Assembly (NCBI GenBank): GCA_009693705.1
Contig: SHWS01000008.1
Coordinates: forward strand, 1-54,157
Length of the DNA stretch: 54,157 bases
Origin: Pelagibacteraceae bacterium
Lineage (GTDB): Bacteria; Pseudomonadota; Alphaproteobacteria; Pelagibacterales; Pelagibacteraceae
Direction of reading: 5' to 3'
The translations under genes and the position numbers were made by a program. Under the pieces are notes generated by a model. That model was not told the DNA's origin and made no database searches. It saw only the letters and a list, made by a program, of their open reading frames with translations. Positions 19,401 through 27,737 of this stretch are shown here, piece by piece; the stretch's first letter is position 1; each line of letters begins with the position of its first letter.

Positions 19401-20519
19401 ATGAAAGATTACTCAAAATTAGGTTTATTTAATAGCAAGGGCAGGCTTAACAAAGAACCTACCTCAAAATACAGATCTCCATTTCAGCGTGATCGAGACA
19501 GGATCATTCATAGTGCCTCATTTAGAAGATTAAAACACAAAACCCAAGTTTTTGTGAATACAGAAGGAGATCATTTTCGAACTCGAATTACACATTCAAT
19601 TGAAGTTGCTCAAATAGCAAGATCTATTGCAAAGTATTTAAATATAAATGAGGATTTAACAGAAACATTAAGTTTGGCACATGATTTAGGTCATACTCCA
19701 TTTGGTCATGCTGGTGAAGACGCACTTCATGAATGCATGGTAAATTACGGTGGCTTTGATCATAATTTACAAACATTGCGTATAATTATGTTTCTTGAAA
19801 ATAAATATTTAAAATTTAAAGGATTAAATTTATCCATTGAGACTCTTGAGGGTTTATTAAAACATAGCGGCCCAGTTCAAAACAAAGAACTACTTAATAA
19901 TTTAATTGGCATAAAAAGCTTTAAACAAAAAATTAATTTTACTAATTATCCGTCTTTAGAAGCTCAAATAGCATCAATTTCAGATGATATTGCCTATAAC
20001 AATCATGATATTCAAGATGGAATAAAAGCAAACCTTTTTAAATTGGAAGAACTAATTGAAATTAATTTTTTTAGAAATATTTATATTAAATACAAAAAAA
20101 AAATTAATAAAAAAAATTATAAAATAGTTATTGATCAAATTGTCAGAGACTCGATAGATATTATGATTAGAGATTTAATTAAAAATACTCAAAAAAATTT
20201 AAAAGAAGATAAGATTATTTCTTTGTACGATGTAAAAAATTCTAAAAGATCTTTAGTAAATTTTTCTAATAATATATCTGCATCCGAAAAAGAGATCAAA
20301 TCTTTTTTAAAATTTAAAATGTATCAAAATAAAGAAGTATTAATTAAAAACAATCAAGGCAAAACTATCATTAAAAAATTATTCAAAATAATCAAATCTA
20401 ATCCGTCAAAATTTATTCCTAAAGATCAATTGATGGACGATAAATTTAGAGCTATTTCTGATTTTATCTCAGGTATGACCGATCGTTATGCGATTAACCT
20501 TTTTAATAATTTTAAATGA
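19401..20519 (+). CDS. dgt: Deoxyguanosinetriphosphate triphosphohydrolase-like protein
   Basis: This HD-domain enzyme of 372 residues hydrolyses dNTPs to nucleoside and triphosphate. Metal and catalytic residues are visible: FRRLKHKTQVF, His65 in RITHSIEVAQIAR, His94-Asp95 in AHDLGHTPFGHAGEDAL, and SDDIAYNNHDIQDG in the middle. Its length and motifs match the type 2 dGTPase-like proteins of alphaproteobacteria, whose preferred dNTP is often unclear. The stop overlaps argS by four bases (ATGA), as in the conserved erpA/dgt/argS neighbourhood. Confidence 0.93.
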   Translation: MKDYSKLGLFNSKGRLNKEPTSKYRSPFQRDRDRIIHSASFRRLKHKTQVFVNTEGDHFRTRITHSIEVAQIARSIAKYLNINEDLTETLSLAHDLGHTPFGHAGEDALHECMVNYGGFDHNLQTLRIIMFLENKYLKFKGLNLSIETLEGLLKHSGPVQNKELLNNLIGIKSFKQKINFTNYPSLEAQIASISDDIAYNNHDIQDGIKANLFKLEELIEINFFRNIYIKYKKKINKKNYKIVIDQIVRDSIDIMIRDLIKNTQKNLKEDKIISLYDVKNSKRSLVNFSNNISASEKEIKSFLKFKMYQNKEVLIKNNQGKTIIKKLFKIIKSNPSKFIPKDQLMDDKFRAISDFISGMTDRYAINLFNNFK

Positions 20520-22249
20520 ATATTTTTGACGATTGTATAGATAAGATTAAGAAAATTCTTATAGAGCTTAGTGAAAAAAAAATTATTGTTCTACCTGAAA
20601 CTTTTAATAGCATTAATGCCGAAATTCCACCGCTACAATTTGATTATGATATCTCAACTAATGTTGCAATGGTACTATCAAAAATCAATAAAAAATCGCC
20701 CTTAGACCTTGCTGAACTATTATCTAAAGAAATTAAAAAAAATGATCCATTAATTGATGTTATCGTCGTAGCAAAGCCAGGTTTTATCAATATTAAATTT
20801 AAACCAATATTTTGGACAAACTTTATTAAACAAATTATTAATTATCCAAAAACATTCGGAATTAACAATAAAGAAAAAAAATACAATTATTTAATAGAAT
20901 TTGTTTCCGCTAATCCGACAGGCCCATTACATGTTGGTCATTGTCGTGGTGCTGTATTAGGAGATGTTATATCAAATATTTTGAGTTTTAATAATCATAA
21001 AGTCACTAAAGAATATTACGTGAATGATTATGGTAACCAAATTATTAATTTTACAAAATCTGTTTATTACAGAATTAGAGAGATTTTATTTAAAGATCCT
21101 TTTCCAATTAATAACCCAGATTTATATCCGGGCGATTATCTTGTAGACTTTGCAAATACTATTATTAATTCAAATAAAGAATTAGCTTTTGATAATTTTG
21201 ATAAAATTTTTGAGAGATTAAATGAATTATCAATTATTGAGGCTCTAACTTTAATTAAAAAAAATTTAAAAAGTCTTGGTATTATTCATGATAACTTTGT
21301 GAGTGAAAAACAATTAGTTTTAAATAAAGAAGTCGAAAAAGTTGTAGATTTTTTAAAAGAGCAGAATTTTCTATATAAAGGTAAAATTAAAGCACCAATT
21401 AAAATTAATGATGATAAATGGGTTGAAAGAGAGCAATTGTTATTCAAATCAACAGAATTTGGTGACGATAAAGATAGAGCGCTACAAAAGTCAGATGGCA
21501 CTTGGTCTTATTTTGCAAGCGATGTTGCTTATCATAAAAATAAATTAGATCGTAATTTTGATTTTTTAATTAATATACTAGGTGCTGATCATGCGGGTTA
21601 TATTAAGCGAATTTCTTCTTCCGTAGATGCACTTTCTAAAAAAAAAAAAAAATTGATCTGCAAGGTAAGCCAACTAGTGAAATTAATTAAAGATAATAAA
21701 CCATATAAAATGTCTAAAAGAAAAGGTGATTACATTACTGTTGATGATTTAGTAGAAGAGGTCGGTAAAGATGCCACAAGGTTTATAATGCTTAATAGAA
21801 GTAGCGATGTTGAATTGGATTTTAATTTTGATAGCGTAAAAGAAAAATCAAAGGATAATCCACTTTATTATGTTCAATATTGTTATGCTAGAATTTCATC
21901 AGTTTATAGACATTTAAATAGAGATATAAATTCTAAAGTTGAAGTGAAAGATTTTAAATTCGAGTATTCAAGGGAAGAAATTAAAATATTAAGAAAAATT
22001 TCTGAGTGGCCAAAATGTATTGAGCAGGCAAGTAATAAATTAGAACCACATCGAATACCGATATATTTATATGAATTGGCGTCAGAATTTCATTCTTATT
22101 GGAATTTAGGTAAAGACGAACCAGAGAAAAGGTTTATTAATAAACAAAAAAATATTTCAGATGATAAATTAATTTTTTTAAAATCTATTGCTAATGTTGT
22201 TAAGTCGGGAATGGACATTATTGGCGTTGAAACTCCTGAAAAAATGTAA
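20516..22249 (+). CDS. argS: Arginyl-tRNA synthetase
   Basis: ArgRS charges tRNA-Arg. The 577-residue protein has the N-terminal Add-1 domain, the HIGH motif as HVGH at residues 139-142 in SANPTGPLHVGHCRG, and KMSKRKGD near 398 (a recognisable KMSKS variant). A helical anticodon-binding DALR domain includes YYVQYCYARISSVYRH. The family length and domain order are normal. It overlaps dgt by four bases and the following small gene by one. Confidence 0.97.
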   Translation: MNIFDDCIDKIKKILIELSEKKIIVLPETFNSINAEIPPLQFDYDISTNVAMVLSKINKKSPLDLAELLSKEIKKNDPLIDVIVVAKPGFINIKFKPIFWTNFIKQIINYPKTFGINNKEKKYNYLIEFVSANPTGPLHVGHCRGAVLGDVISNILSFNNHKVTKEYYVNDYGNQIINFTKSVYYRIREILFKDPFPINNPDLYPGDYLVDFANTIINSNKELAFDNFDKIFERLNELSIIEALTLIKKNLKSLGIIHDNFVSEKQLVLNKEVEKVVDFLKEQNFLYKGKIKAPIKINDDKWVEREQLLFKSTEFGDDKDRALQKSDGTWSYFASDVAYHKNKLDRNFDFLINILGADHAGYIKRISSSVDALSKKKKKLICKVSQLVKLIKDNKPYKMSKRKGDYITVDDLVEEVGKDATRFIMLNRSSDVELDFNFDSVKEKSKDNPLYYVQYCYARISSVYRHLNRDINSKVEVKDFKFEYSREEIKILRKISEWPKCIEQASNKLEPHRIPIYLYELASEFHSYWNLGKDEPEKRFINKQKNISDDKLIFLKSIANVVKSGMDIIGVETPEKM

Positions 22250-22512
22250 TGATTAAAGAAATTAAATACTTAATATTTGTTCTATTTATTTTTTTCTTTT
22301 TTTTTTTTACAATAAAATATTACTTTTCAGATTTAAATAAAATAAATTCTAATAGAGTCAATAATGATATAGACGATAAACTTTTAATGAACTTAAAAAA
22401 CTTACCAATTTTGGAAGATGATACTAATGATAGTGTTCAATATTTGCAGGAGACAAATATTAATAAAAAAAAAAAATATAATTTTTGGGAATTAATTGAA
22501 ACAAATGAATAA
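22249..22512 (+). CDS. Small single-span membrane protein in the SPOR-protein position
   Basis: This 87-residue protein has one strongly hydrophobic N-terminal segment (about residues 7-26, with a run of phenylalanines). A ~60-residue hydrophilic, Asn/Asp/Lys-rich tail follows, ending with NFWELIETNE. In many alphaproteobacteria the gene between argS and nagZ encodes a SPOR-domain protein that binds denuded glycan. Here no SPOR domain is recognisable, so this may be a shortened descendant that keeps only the membrane anchor. The ATG overlaps the argS stop, and its end overlaps nagZ by eight bases. Confidence 0.65.
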   Translation: MIKEIKYLIFVLFIFFFFFFTIKYYFSDLNKINSNRVNNDIDDKLLMNLKNLPILEDDTNDSVQYLQETNINKKKKYNFWELIETNE

Positions 22513-23452
22513 CCGAAAAGCATTTATTGTTGGTATAAAATCTCTAATAATTACTGAACAAGAAAAATCTTTTTTAAAAAAATATAGACCTTGGGGTGTT
22601 ATTTTGTTTAGTAGAAATATTAAAACTATCAATCAAACAAAAAAACTTACCGACATAATAAAAAAAATTTTTAATGATAAAAATTATCCAATTCTTATTG
22701 ATCAAGAGGGTGGAAGAGTTAATAGATTAAAAAATATAATTTTATTTGATAATCTTACTTCAGAATTTTATGGCAATTTGTATCAAAGTAATAAAAAAGA
22801 ATTTTTTGCATATTACCAATTATTTGTTGATAAAACTTCTCATTTATTAAAAAATATTGGAGTTAATATTAATTCAGTTCCAGTTCTAGACTTAAGATAC
22901 AAAGGTGCTAGTGGTGTAATTGGCGATCGATCATTTTCAAAGAATAAAAAAATTGTCTCTAGATTAGGTGATGTTTGTATTAATTTATTTCATAAAAACT
23001 CAATCGGTACAGTAATGAAACATATCCCGGGCCATGGTCTTGCCAAGGTAGACAGTCATAATTTTACGCCCATTATAAATAAATCCCTAAAATTTTTGAC
23101 AAAAAATGATTTTTATACATTTGAAAATAAAAAGAGTTTTTTTGCTATGACTGCTCATGTTATTTATAAAAATCTAGACCCAATTAATACTGTTACTCAT
23201 TCAAAATTACTTATTAGTTTTATAAGAAATAAAATTGGATTTAAAAATATTTTAATTTCTGATGATTTATCAATGAAAAGTTTAAAGGATAATATTAAAA
23301 CAAATACAACAAAAGCTTTTGAGGCTGGTTGTAATATTGTTTTGCATTGCAATGCTAACCTTAAAGAAATGGAGATCATTGCTAATAATTCACCATTGAT
23401 TGACAGTTTTATCATCAAAAAAACATCACAATTTTATAATATTTTAAGTTAA
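22505..23452 (+). CDS. nagZ: Beta-N-acetylhexosaminidase (GH3), NagZ
   Basis: NagZ removes GlcNAc from anhydro-muropeptides in the cytoplasm during peptidoglycan recycling. The 315-residue single-domain GH3 protein shows DQEGGRVNRL, the acid/base histidine region KHIPGHGLAKVDSH near residue 170 and the nucleophile Asp in LISDDLSM near 251. The in-frame TTG at 22496 is a possible start; I chose ATG 22505. It stands between the argS unit and scpA, the usual alphaproteobacterial arrangement. Confidence 0.95.
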   Translation: MNNRKAFIVGIKSLIITEQEKSFLKKYRPWGVILFSRNIKTINQTKKLTDIIKKIFNDKNYPILIDQEGGRVNRLKNIILFDNLTSEFYGNLYQSNKKEFFAYYQLFVDKTSHLLKNIGVNINSVPVLDLRYKGASGVIGDRSFSKNKKIVSRLGDVCINLFHKNSIGTVMKHIPGHGLAKVDSHNFTPIINKSLKFLTKNDFYTFENKKSFFAMTAHVIYKNLDPINTVTHSKLLISFIRNKIGFKNILISDDLSMKSLKDNIKTNTTKAFEAGCNIVLHCNANLKEMEIIANNSPLIDSFIIKKTSQFYNILS

Positions 23453-23460
23453 TATAATTT

Positions 23461-24201
23461 ATGTCATTATCCGATTCTCATTTGTTTAATGTTGAAGTTC
23501 AAAACTATAAAGGCCCTTTAGATGTACTGCTAGAATTAGCTAGAGCACAAAAAGTTGATTTAGAAGATATTTCAATTACAAAATTAGCAGATCAATTTTA
23601 TGAATACATAACTCAAGAAAAAAATTTAAATCTAGAAATAGCTTCAGAATATTTGCTAATGGCAACATGGTTGGCTTATTTAAAGTCTAAATTATTGCTA
23701 CCTGGAGACCCGGATGAAGAATTCAAAGTTCTTGAAGTAGCTGAAAAATTAAAATTACAATTAAAAAAATTGGAATTAATACGTTTGTTATCAGATCAAA
23801 TGCTCAAGAGAAACCGTCTAGGTAGAGAAATTAGAATTAGAGGTATGAAGGGAAATATAAGATCTATTTATACTAGTGAATATAGTCTTACTTTATTTGA
23901 ATTATTAAAATCTTACTCATCAATTGTAGTGACTAAAGATTTTAAAAAAATGAATATACCTAAACTTCCTGTCTTCACAACTGAAGATGGAATAAAAACT
24001 ATTAGAGAATTTTTTGGTAAATTAACAGACTGGAAGAAATTAGATGATTTAATTCCAGTTAGTTTTAGAATAGGAAATAAATTTAAAAAAACAGGACGTG
24101 CTGGTATTTTTGCTGGATCATTAGAATTGGTTAAAGAAGGAAATTTAATTATTAAACAAAATAATCTATTTGATGATATTTATGTGAGAGACAATAAATG
24201 A
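23461..24201 (+). CDS. scpA: Segregation and condensation protein A
   Basis: ScpA is the kleisin subunit that bridges SMC dimers for chromosome compaction. The 246-residue protein has the typical N-terminal segment FNVEVQNYKGPLDVLLELARAQKVDLEDISI and EYLLMATWLAYLKSKLLLP. The C-terminal winged-helix region is more divergent. Its stop overlaps scpB by four bases (ATGA). No smc gene is present in the window. Confidence 0.94.
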   Translation: MSLSDSHLFNVEVQNYKGPLDVLLELARAQKVDLEDISITKLADQFYEYITQEKNLNLEIASEYLLMATWLAYLKSKLLLPGDPDEEFKVLEVAEKLKLQLKKLELIRLLSDQMLKRNRLGREIRIRGMKGNIRSIYTSEYSLTLFELLKSYSSIVVTKDFKKMNIPKLPVFTTEDGIKTIREFFGKLTDWKKLDDLIPVSFRIGNKFKKTGRAGIFAGSLELVKEGNLIIKQNNLFDDIYVRDNK

Positions 24202-24899
24202 TTAACAATAAACTAATTACCAAAGATAATATATTGAATTTTCCTTCAAAATTAACTGACGTTGAAAAAGAAATTGAAGCTATTATTTTTGCTGCAGCCG
24301 AACCTTTGGATATAGATACCATAGAAAATAAAATTTCTAAAAAAACTGATGTAAAAAAATCTTTAGAAAAGCTTCAAAATGAATATTCTAGTCGTGGTAT
24401 TAATTTGGTCTGCATTTCTAACAAATGGTCTTTTAGAACATCTCCAAATCTTTCGAATTTAATGTCACAGGAAAAAGCTGTTGAAAAAAAACTATCAAGA
24501 GCCGCTATAGAGACTCTTGCAATCATAGTTTATCATCAACCTGTCACAAGAGCAGAAATCGAAGAAATTAGGGGGGTTGCATTTGGTACTAATACCTTGG
24601 ATATTTTAATGGAACTTGATTGGGTTAAACCTGGAGGTAGAAAAGATGTTCCTGGCAAACCAATTCTATATGTAACAACCGATCATTTTTTAAGCCACTT
24701 TAATTTGCAAAAATTATCAGATTTACCAACAGTTGATGAACTGGGTGCAGCAGGTCTAATCGATACATCAAGTGTTGATAATTCCATTTTTGGCACAGGA
24801 AAATTTTTTAAAGAAAAACAAGAGGAAAAAAAAGAAAATATCTATTCAAATATTGATGGAATGCTTAGTGGCACTTTAGATCCTGAAAATAAAGAATAA
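24198..24899 (+). CDS. scpB: Segregation and condensation protein B
   Basis: ScpB is the winged-helix partner of ScpA in the SMC complex. Of its 233 residues, about 24-180 contain the tandem winged helices with IIFAAAEPLD, LSRAAIETLAIIVYHQPVTRAEIEEIRGV and PGKPILYVTTDHFLSHFNL. The first ~20 residues and the Lys/Glu-rich tail are poorly conserved extensions. It is coupled to scpA by a 4-base overlap and followed 40 bases later by tatA. Confidence 0.94.
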   Translation: MINNKLITKDNILNFPSKLTDVEKEIEAIIFAAAEPLDIDTIENKISKKTDVKKSLEKLQNEYSSRGINLVCISNKWSFRTSPNLSNLMSQEKAVEKKLSRAAIETLAIIVYHQPVTRAEIEEIRGVAFGTNTLDILMELDWVKPGGRKDVPGKPILYVTTDHFLSHFNLQKLSDLPTVDELGAAGLIDTSSVDNSIFGTGKFFKEKQEEKKENIYSNIDGMLSGTLDPENKE

Positions 24900-24939
24900 A
24901 ACTTACTTTTAATTATTATAAAAAAGGTTATAAGATTGC

Positions 24940-25137
24940 ATGAGTCCAGGAATTTGGCAAATAGCGATTGTAGTAATATTACTTGTTCTTTTATTTGGTA
25001 GGGGAAAAATTTCCAGCTTAATGGGCGATGTAGCAAAAGGTATAAAAAGTTTTAAAAAAGGAATGGCATCAGATAGTGACGATGCAGAACCCAAAAATAT
25101 TTCAGAAAATAATAAAGATTCTAACCAAAAAGATTAA
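24940..25137 (+). CDS. tatA: Twin-arginine translocase subunit TatA
   Basis: TatA forms the protein-conducting part of the Tat system, which exports folded proteins. The 65-residue protein has a short N-terminal membrane helix ([15 protein letters not shown]) and the hinge [23 protein letters not shown], in which Phe-Gly and the amphipathic helix are family hallmarks. An acidic, Asn/Lys-rich tail follows. It is five bases from tatB in a tatABC unit. Confidence 0.93.
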   Translation: MSPGIWQIAIVVILLVLLFGRGKISSLMGDVAKGIKSFKKGMASDSDDAEPKNISENNKDSNQKD

Positions 25138-25142
25138 ATCAA

Positions 25143-25352
25143 ATGCCTTCAATAGGTTGGTTTGAGATTTTAATAATCGTAGTTATAGCTATAATTGTTC
25201 TTGGACCAAAAGATTTTCCTATTATGTTAAAAAAAGTATCCTCTTGGATTGTTAAATTAAAGAGACACATAAGTAATATCCAAAACGAAGTAACAAATAT
25301 TGTCATTGACGATAATGAAATAAAAAAAAACAAAGATCCTAAAGATGAGTAA
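25143..25352 (+). CDS. tatB: Twin-arginine translocase subunit TatB
   Basis: TatB works with TatC as the signal-peptide receptor. The 69-residue protein has the conserved polar Glu8 before its membrane helix (GWFEILIIVVIAIIVLGP) and the Gly-Pro hinge characteristic of TatB, then an amphipathic basic helix. It is very short compared with typical TatB (120-200 residues), having lost most of the C-terminal tail. Its 3' end lies in three tandem 10-base repeats that run into tatC. Confidence 0.88.
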   Translation: MPSIGWFEILIIVVIAIIVLGPKDFPIMLKKVSSWIVKLKRHISNIQNEVTNIVIDDNEIKKNKDPKDE

Positions 25353-25370
25353 AGATGAGTAAAGATGAGC
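25341..25370 (+). repeat. Three tandem 10-base repeats at the tatB-tatC junction
   Basis: AAAGATGAGT, AAAGATGAGT and AAAGATGAGC lie head to tail. The first two encode the last codons and stop of tatB, and the second and third supply the tatC ATG (25355) and its first codons, SKDE. Removing one unit would leave an ATGAGTAA overlap of start and stop, so one copy looks like a local duplication. Confidence 0.9.
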
Positions 25371-26125
25371 AAGATGGTGGTTTTATAACTCATTTAACAG
25401 AGCTAAGAAAAAGGTTAATTCATAGTTTTATTTGTTTATTCATTTTTTTTATAATTTGTTATTATTTTTCTGAAAACTTATACAGTTTTTTAGTAGAACC
25501 GTATGCTAAAGTAGTTAAAGCTAATGGTTTAGATCGTCGTTTAATTTTTACAGCTTTACAAGAAACTTTTCTGACGTATGTAAAAGTTTCTTTTTTTGGG
25601 GCATTTTTTATTACTTGTCCTTTTATATTGATCCAAATATGGAAGTTTATAGCTCCTGGTCTTTACAAACATGAAAAAAATGCATTATTACCTTATTTAA
25701 TTTTAACCCCGATATTATTTTTCCTTGGTGGATTACTTGTTTATTATTTAATTATGCCGCTTGCGATAAATTTTTTTTTATCATTCGAGAGTACAGGATT
25801 AACTACCAATCTCCCAATTCAATTAGAGGTAAAAGTAAATGAATATTTATCTTTAATAATGACACTCATATTTGCATTCGGTATTAGTTTTCAATTGCCT
25901 GTCGTTTTAAGTCTACTAGCAAGAATTGGCATTATTAATTCTGATTTTTTAAAAGAAAAAAGAAGATATGTAGTTGTGATAATTTTTTTAGTTGCAGCAA
26001 TATTAACTCCACCAGATCCAATAAGTCAAATCGGACTAGCAATTCCTTTGCTAATTTTATATGAATTATCGATAATTTCTGTAAGATTTATTGAAAAAAA
26101 AAATTTAAAAAGCACTAATGCATAA
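25355..26125 (+). CDS. tatC: Twin-arginine translocase subunit TatC
   Basis: TatC is the multispanning core of the Tat translocase and recognises the twin-arginine signal. The 256-residue protein has six predicted membrane spans. Family signatures include FITHLTELRKRL in the N-terminal cytoplasmic region, ENLYSFLVEP, FGAFFITCPFILIQIWKFIAPGLYKHEK and AILTPPDPISQ. It begins two bases after the tatB stop and overlaps serS by eight bases. Confidence 0.96.
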   Translation: MSKDEQDGGFITHLTELRKRLIHSFICLFIFFIICYYFSENLYSFLVEPYAKVVKANGLDRRLIFTALQETFLTYVKVSFFGAFFITCPFILIQIWKFIAPGLYKHEKNALLPYLILTPILFFLGGLLVYYLIMPLAINFFLSFESTGLTTNLPIQLEVKVNEYLSLIMTLIFAFGISFQLPVVLSLLARIGIINSDFLKEKRRYVVVIIFLVAAILTPPDPISQIGLAIPLLILYELSIISVRFIEKKNLKSTNA

Positions 26126-27377
26126 TCTAAAAGAAATTAGAAAAGATTTTTTTGCATTCTCAAATGCTTTAGAAAAAAGATTAATTAAAATAGATTTAGA
26201 TAATTTAAAAAAATTAGACTTAAAAAATAGAGAATTAATAAATAAAAAAGAAACATTAGAAAAAGAAAAAAAGGATATTTCAAAATCAAAAGATCAAACT
26301 TTATTTAAAAAATCTAAAGAGATTTCTATTGAGCTTGAAAAAATTATAGAAAACCAAAAAATTTTAAAAAATGAATTAGATAATCTTTTATCTATAATAC
26401 CAAATATCCCTCATCCCGATGTACCGCTAGGAAAAGACGAAAAAGATAATATTGAAATTAAAAAATCTGGCAATATTCCAATTTTCAATTTTACACCAAA
26501 ATCGCACTACGAAATAGGTGAACAATTAGGTATGCTTGATTTTGATCTAGCCTCTAAAACTACAGGGTCTAGATTTGTTTTTGTTAAAAATAAGTTAGCA
26601 TTGTTAGAAAGAGCTTTATCTAATTTTATGTTGGATGTGCATATTAATAAAAATGGTTATGAAGAGATCTCTCCTCCATTGATTGCCTCAGAAAATACGA
26701 TGTTTGGTACTGGTCAATTACCAAAATTTGAAAATGATCAATTTGAAATAAAGCTTGATGAGGGATCTGACAGAAAATTTCTAATACCAACAGCAGAAGT
26801 TATTCTAACCAATATTGTTAAAGATAAAATATTAGATCAAAGAAACTTTCCAATGAGATTTACTGCATCTACGCCCTGTTTTAGAAAAGAAGCAGGTTCA
26901 TATGGTAAAGATACTAGAGGGATGATTAGACAGCATCAATTCTACAAAGTTGAGTTAGTTAGTATTGTTGAGCAAGAAAATTGTTTAGATGAATTAGAAA
27001 GAATGACTAATTGTGCTACTGGTATTTTAGACCTTTTGGAACTTCCTTATAGGAAATTATTATTATGTTCTGGCGATATGGGCTTTAGTGCTGAAAAAAC
27101 ATACGATATTGAAGTTTGGCTTCCATCAGAAAAAAAATACCGTGAAATTTCATCTTGTTCATCGTGTTCAACGTTTCAAGCACAAAGAATGAAAACAAGG
27201 TATAAAAATAAAAAAAATGAAATTGTTTTTCCTGCAACTTTAAATGGCAGTGGGTTAGCTATCGGTAGAACTTTAATTGCAGTATTAGAAAATTATCAAC
27301 AAAAAGATGGATCTGTAATTATTCCTAAAGTTTTAAGACCGTATATGAATAATATTGAAAAAATTTCAGCTATTTAA
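26118..27377 (+). CDS. serS: Seryl-tRNA synthetase
   Basis: SerRS charges tRNA-Ser; tRNA-Ser(TGA) is encoded at 43.4 kb. The 419-residue class II enzyme has the long N-terminal tRNA-binding coiled coil (about residues 25-105, Lys/Glu/Leu-rich). Motif 2 is FRKEAGSYGKDTRGMIRQHQF and motif 3 is NGSGLAIGRTLIAVLENYQ. The length is normal. In many alphaproteobacteria surE, pcm and a peptidase gene follow; here yajC comes next, after 55 bases. Confidence 0.97.
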   Translation: MHNLKEIRKDFFAFSNALEKRLIKIDLDNLKKLDLKNRELINKKETLEKEKKDISKSKDQTLFKKSKEISIELEKIIENQKILKNELDNLLSIIPNIPHPDVPLGKDEKDNIEIKKSGNIPIFNFTPKSHYEIGEQLGMLDFDLASKTTGSRFVFVKNKLALLERALSNFMLDVHINKNGYEEISPPLIASENTMFGTGQLPKFENDQFEIKLDEGSDRKFLIPTAEVILTNIVKDKILDQRNFPMRFTASTPCFRKEAGSYGKDTRGMIRQHQFYKVELVSIVEQENCLDELERMTNCATGILDLLELPYRKLLLCSGDMGFSAEKTYDIEVWLPSEKKYREISSCSSCSTFQAQRMKTRYKNKKNEIVFPATLNGSGLAIGRTLIAVLENYQQKDGSVIIPKVLRPYMNNIEKISAI

Positions 27378-27379
27378 AG

Positions 27380-27406
27380 TTGTTTAAATCTCTCAGATAG
27401 TATAAT
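27380..27406 (+). promoter_or_regulatory. Candidate promoter for yajC-secD-secF
   Basis: A TTGTTT hexamer (27380-27385) and a perfect TATAAT (27401-27406) are separated by 15 bases in the only gap between serS and yajC. A good ribosome site, AAGGAG, is at 27423-27428, five bases before the yajC ATG. The spacing is slightly short and AT bias makes the -10 less informative, so this is moderate support. Confidence 0.4.
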
Positions 27407-27432
27407 TATTCAATTTATTTTAAAGGAGATTT

Positions 27433-27720
27433 ATGAATACTGCTGGAATAGGACAATTTATACCGTTAATTTTAATTTTCGTAATTTTTTATTTTTTCCT
27501 AATAAGACCACAACAAAAAAAAGTCAAAGAGCATAAAAATATGATTGAAGGTCTAAAACGTGGAGATAAAGTTATTACCTCTGGTGGTATTACAGGTACC
27601 ATCCAAAGAATAATTGATAACGATAAAGTTGAGGTTGAAATTGCCGAAAATGTTAAAGTTGAAATCGTTAAATCAACAGGTATTCAAGCACTTTTAAATA
27701 TTCAAGAAGTAAAAAAATAA
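27433..27720 (+). CDS. yajC: Preprotein translocase accessory subunit YajC
   Basis: YajC associates with SecDF in the inner membrane. The 95-residue protein has a single N-terminal span (FIPLILIFVIFYFFLIRPQQKK) and the conserved cytoplasmic segment HKNMIEGLKRGDKVITSGGITGTI. A clear AAGGAG ribosome site precedes the ATG. It is the first gene of a yajC-secD-secF unit. Confidence 0.95.
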   Translation: MNTAGIGQFIPLILIFVIFYFFLIRPQQKKVKEHKNMIEGLKRGDKVITSGGITGTIQRIIDNDKVEVEIAENVKVEIVKSTGIQALLNIQEVKK

Positions 27721-27737
27721 ACCTATTTTACATTTAA

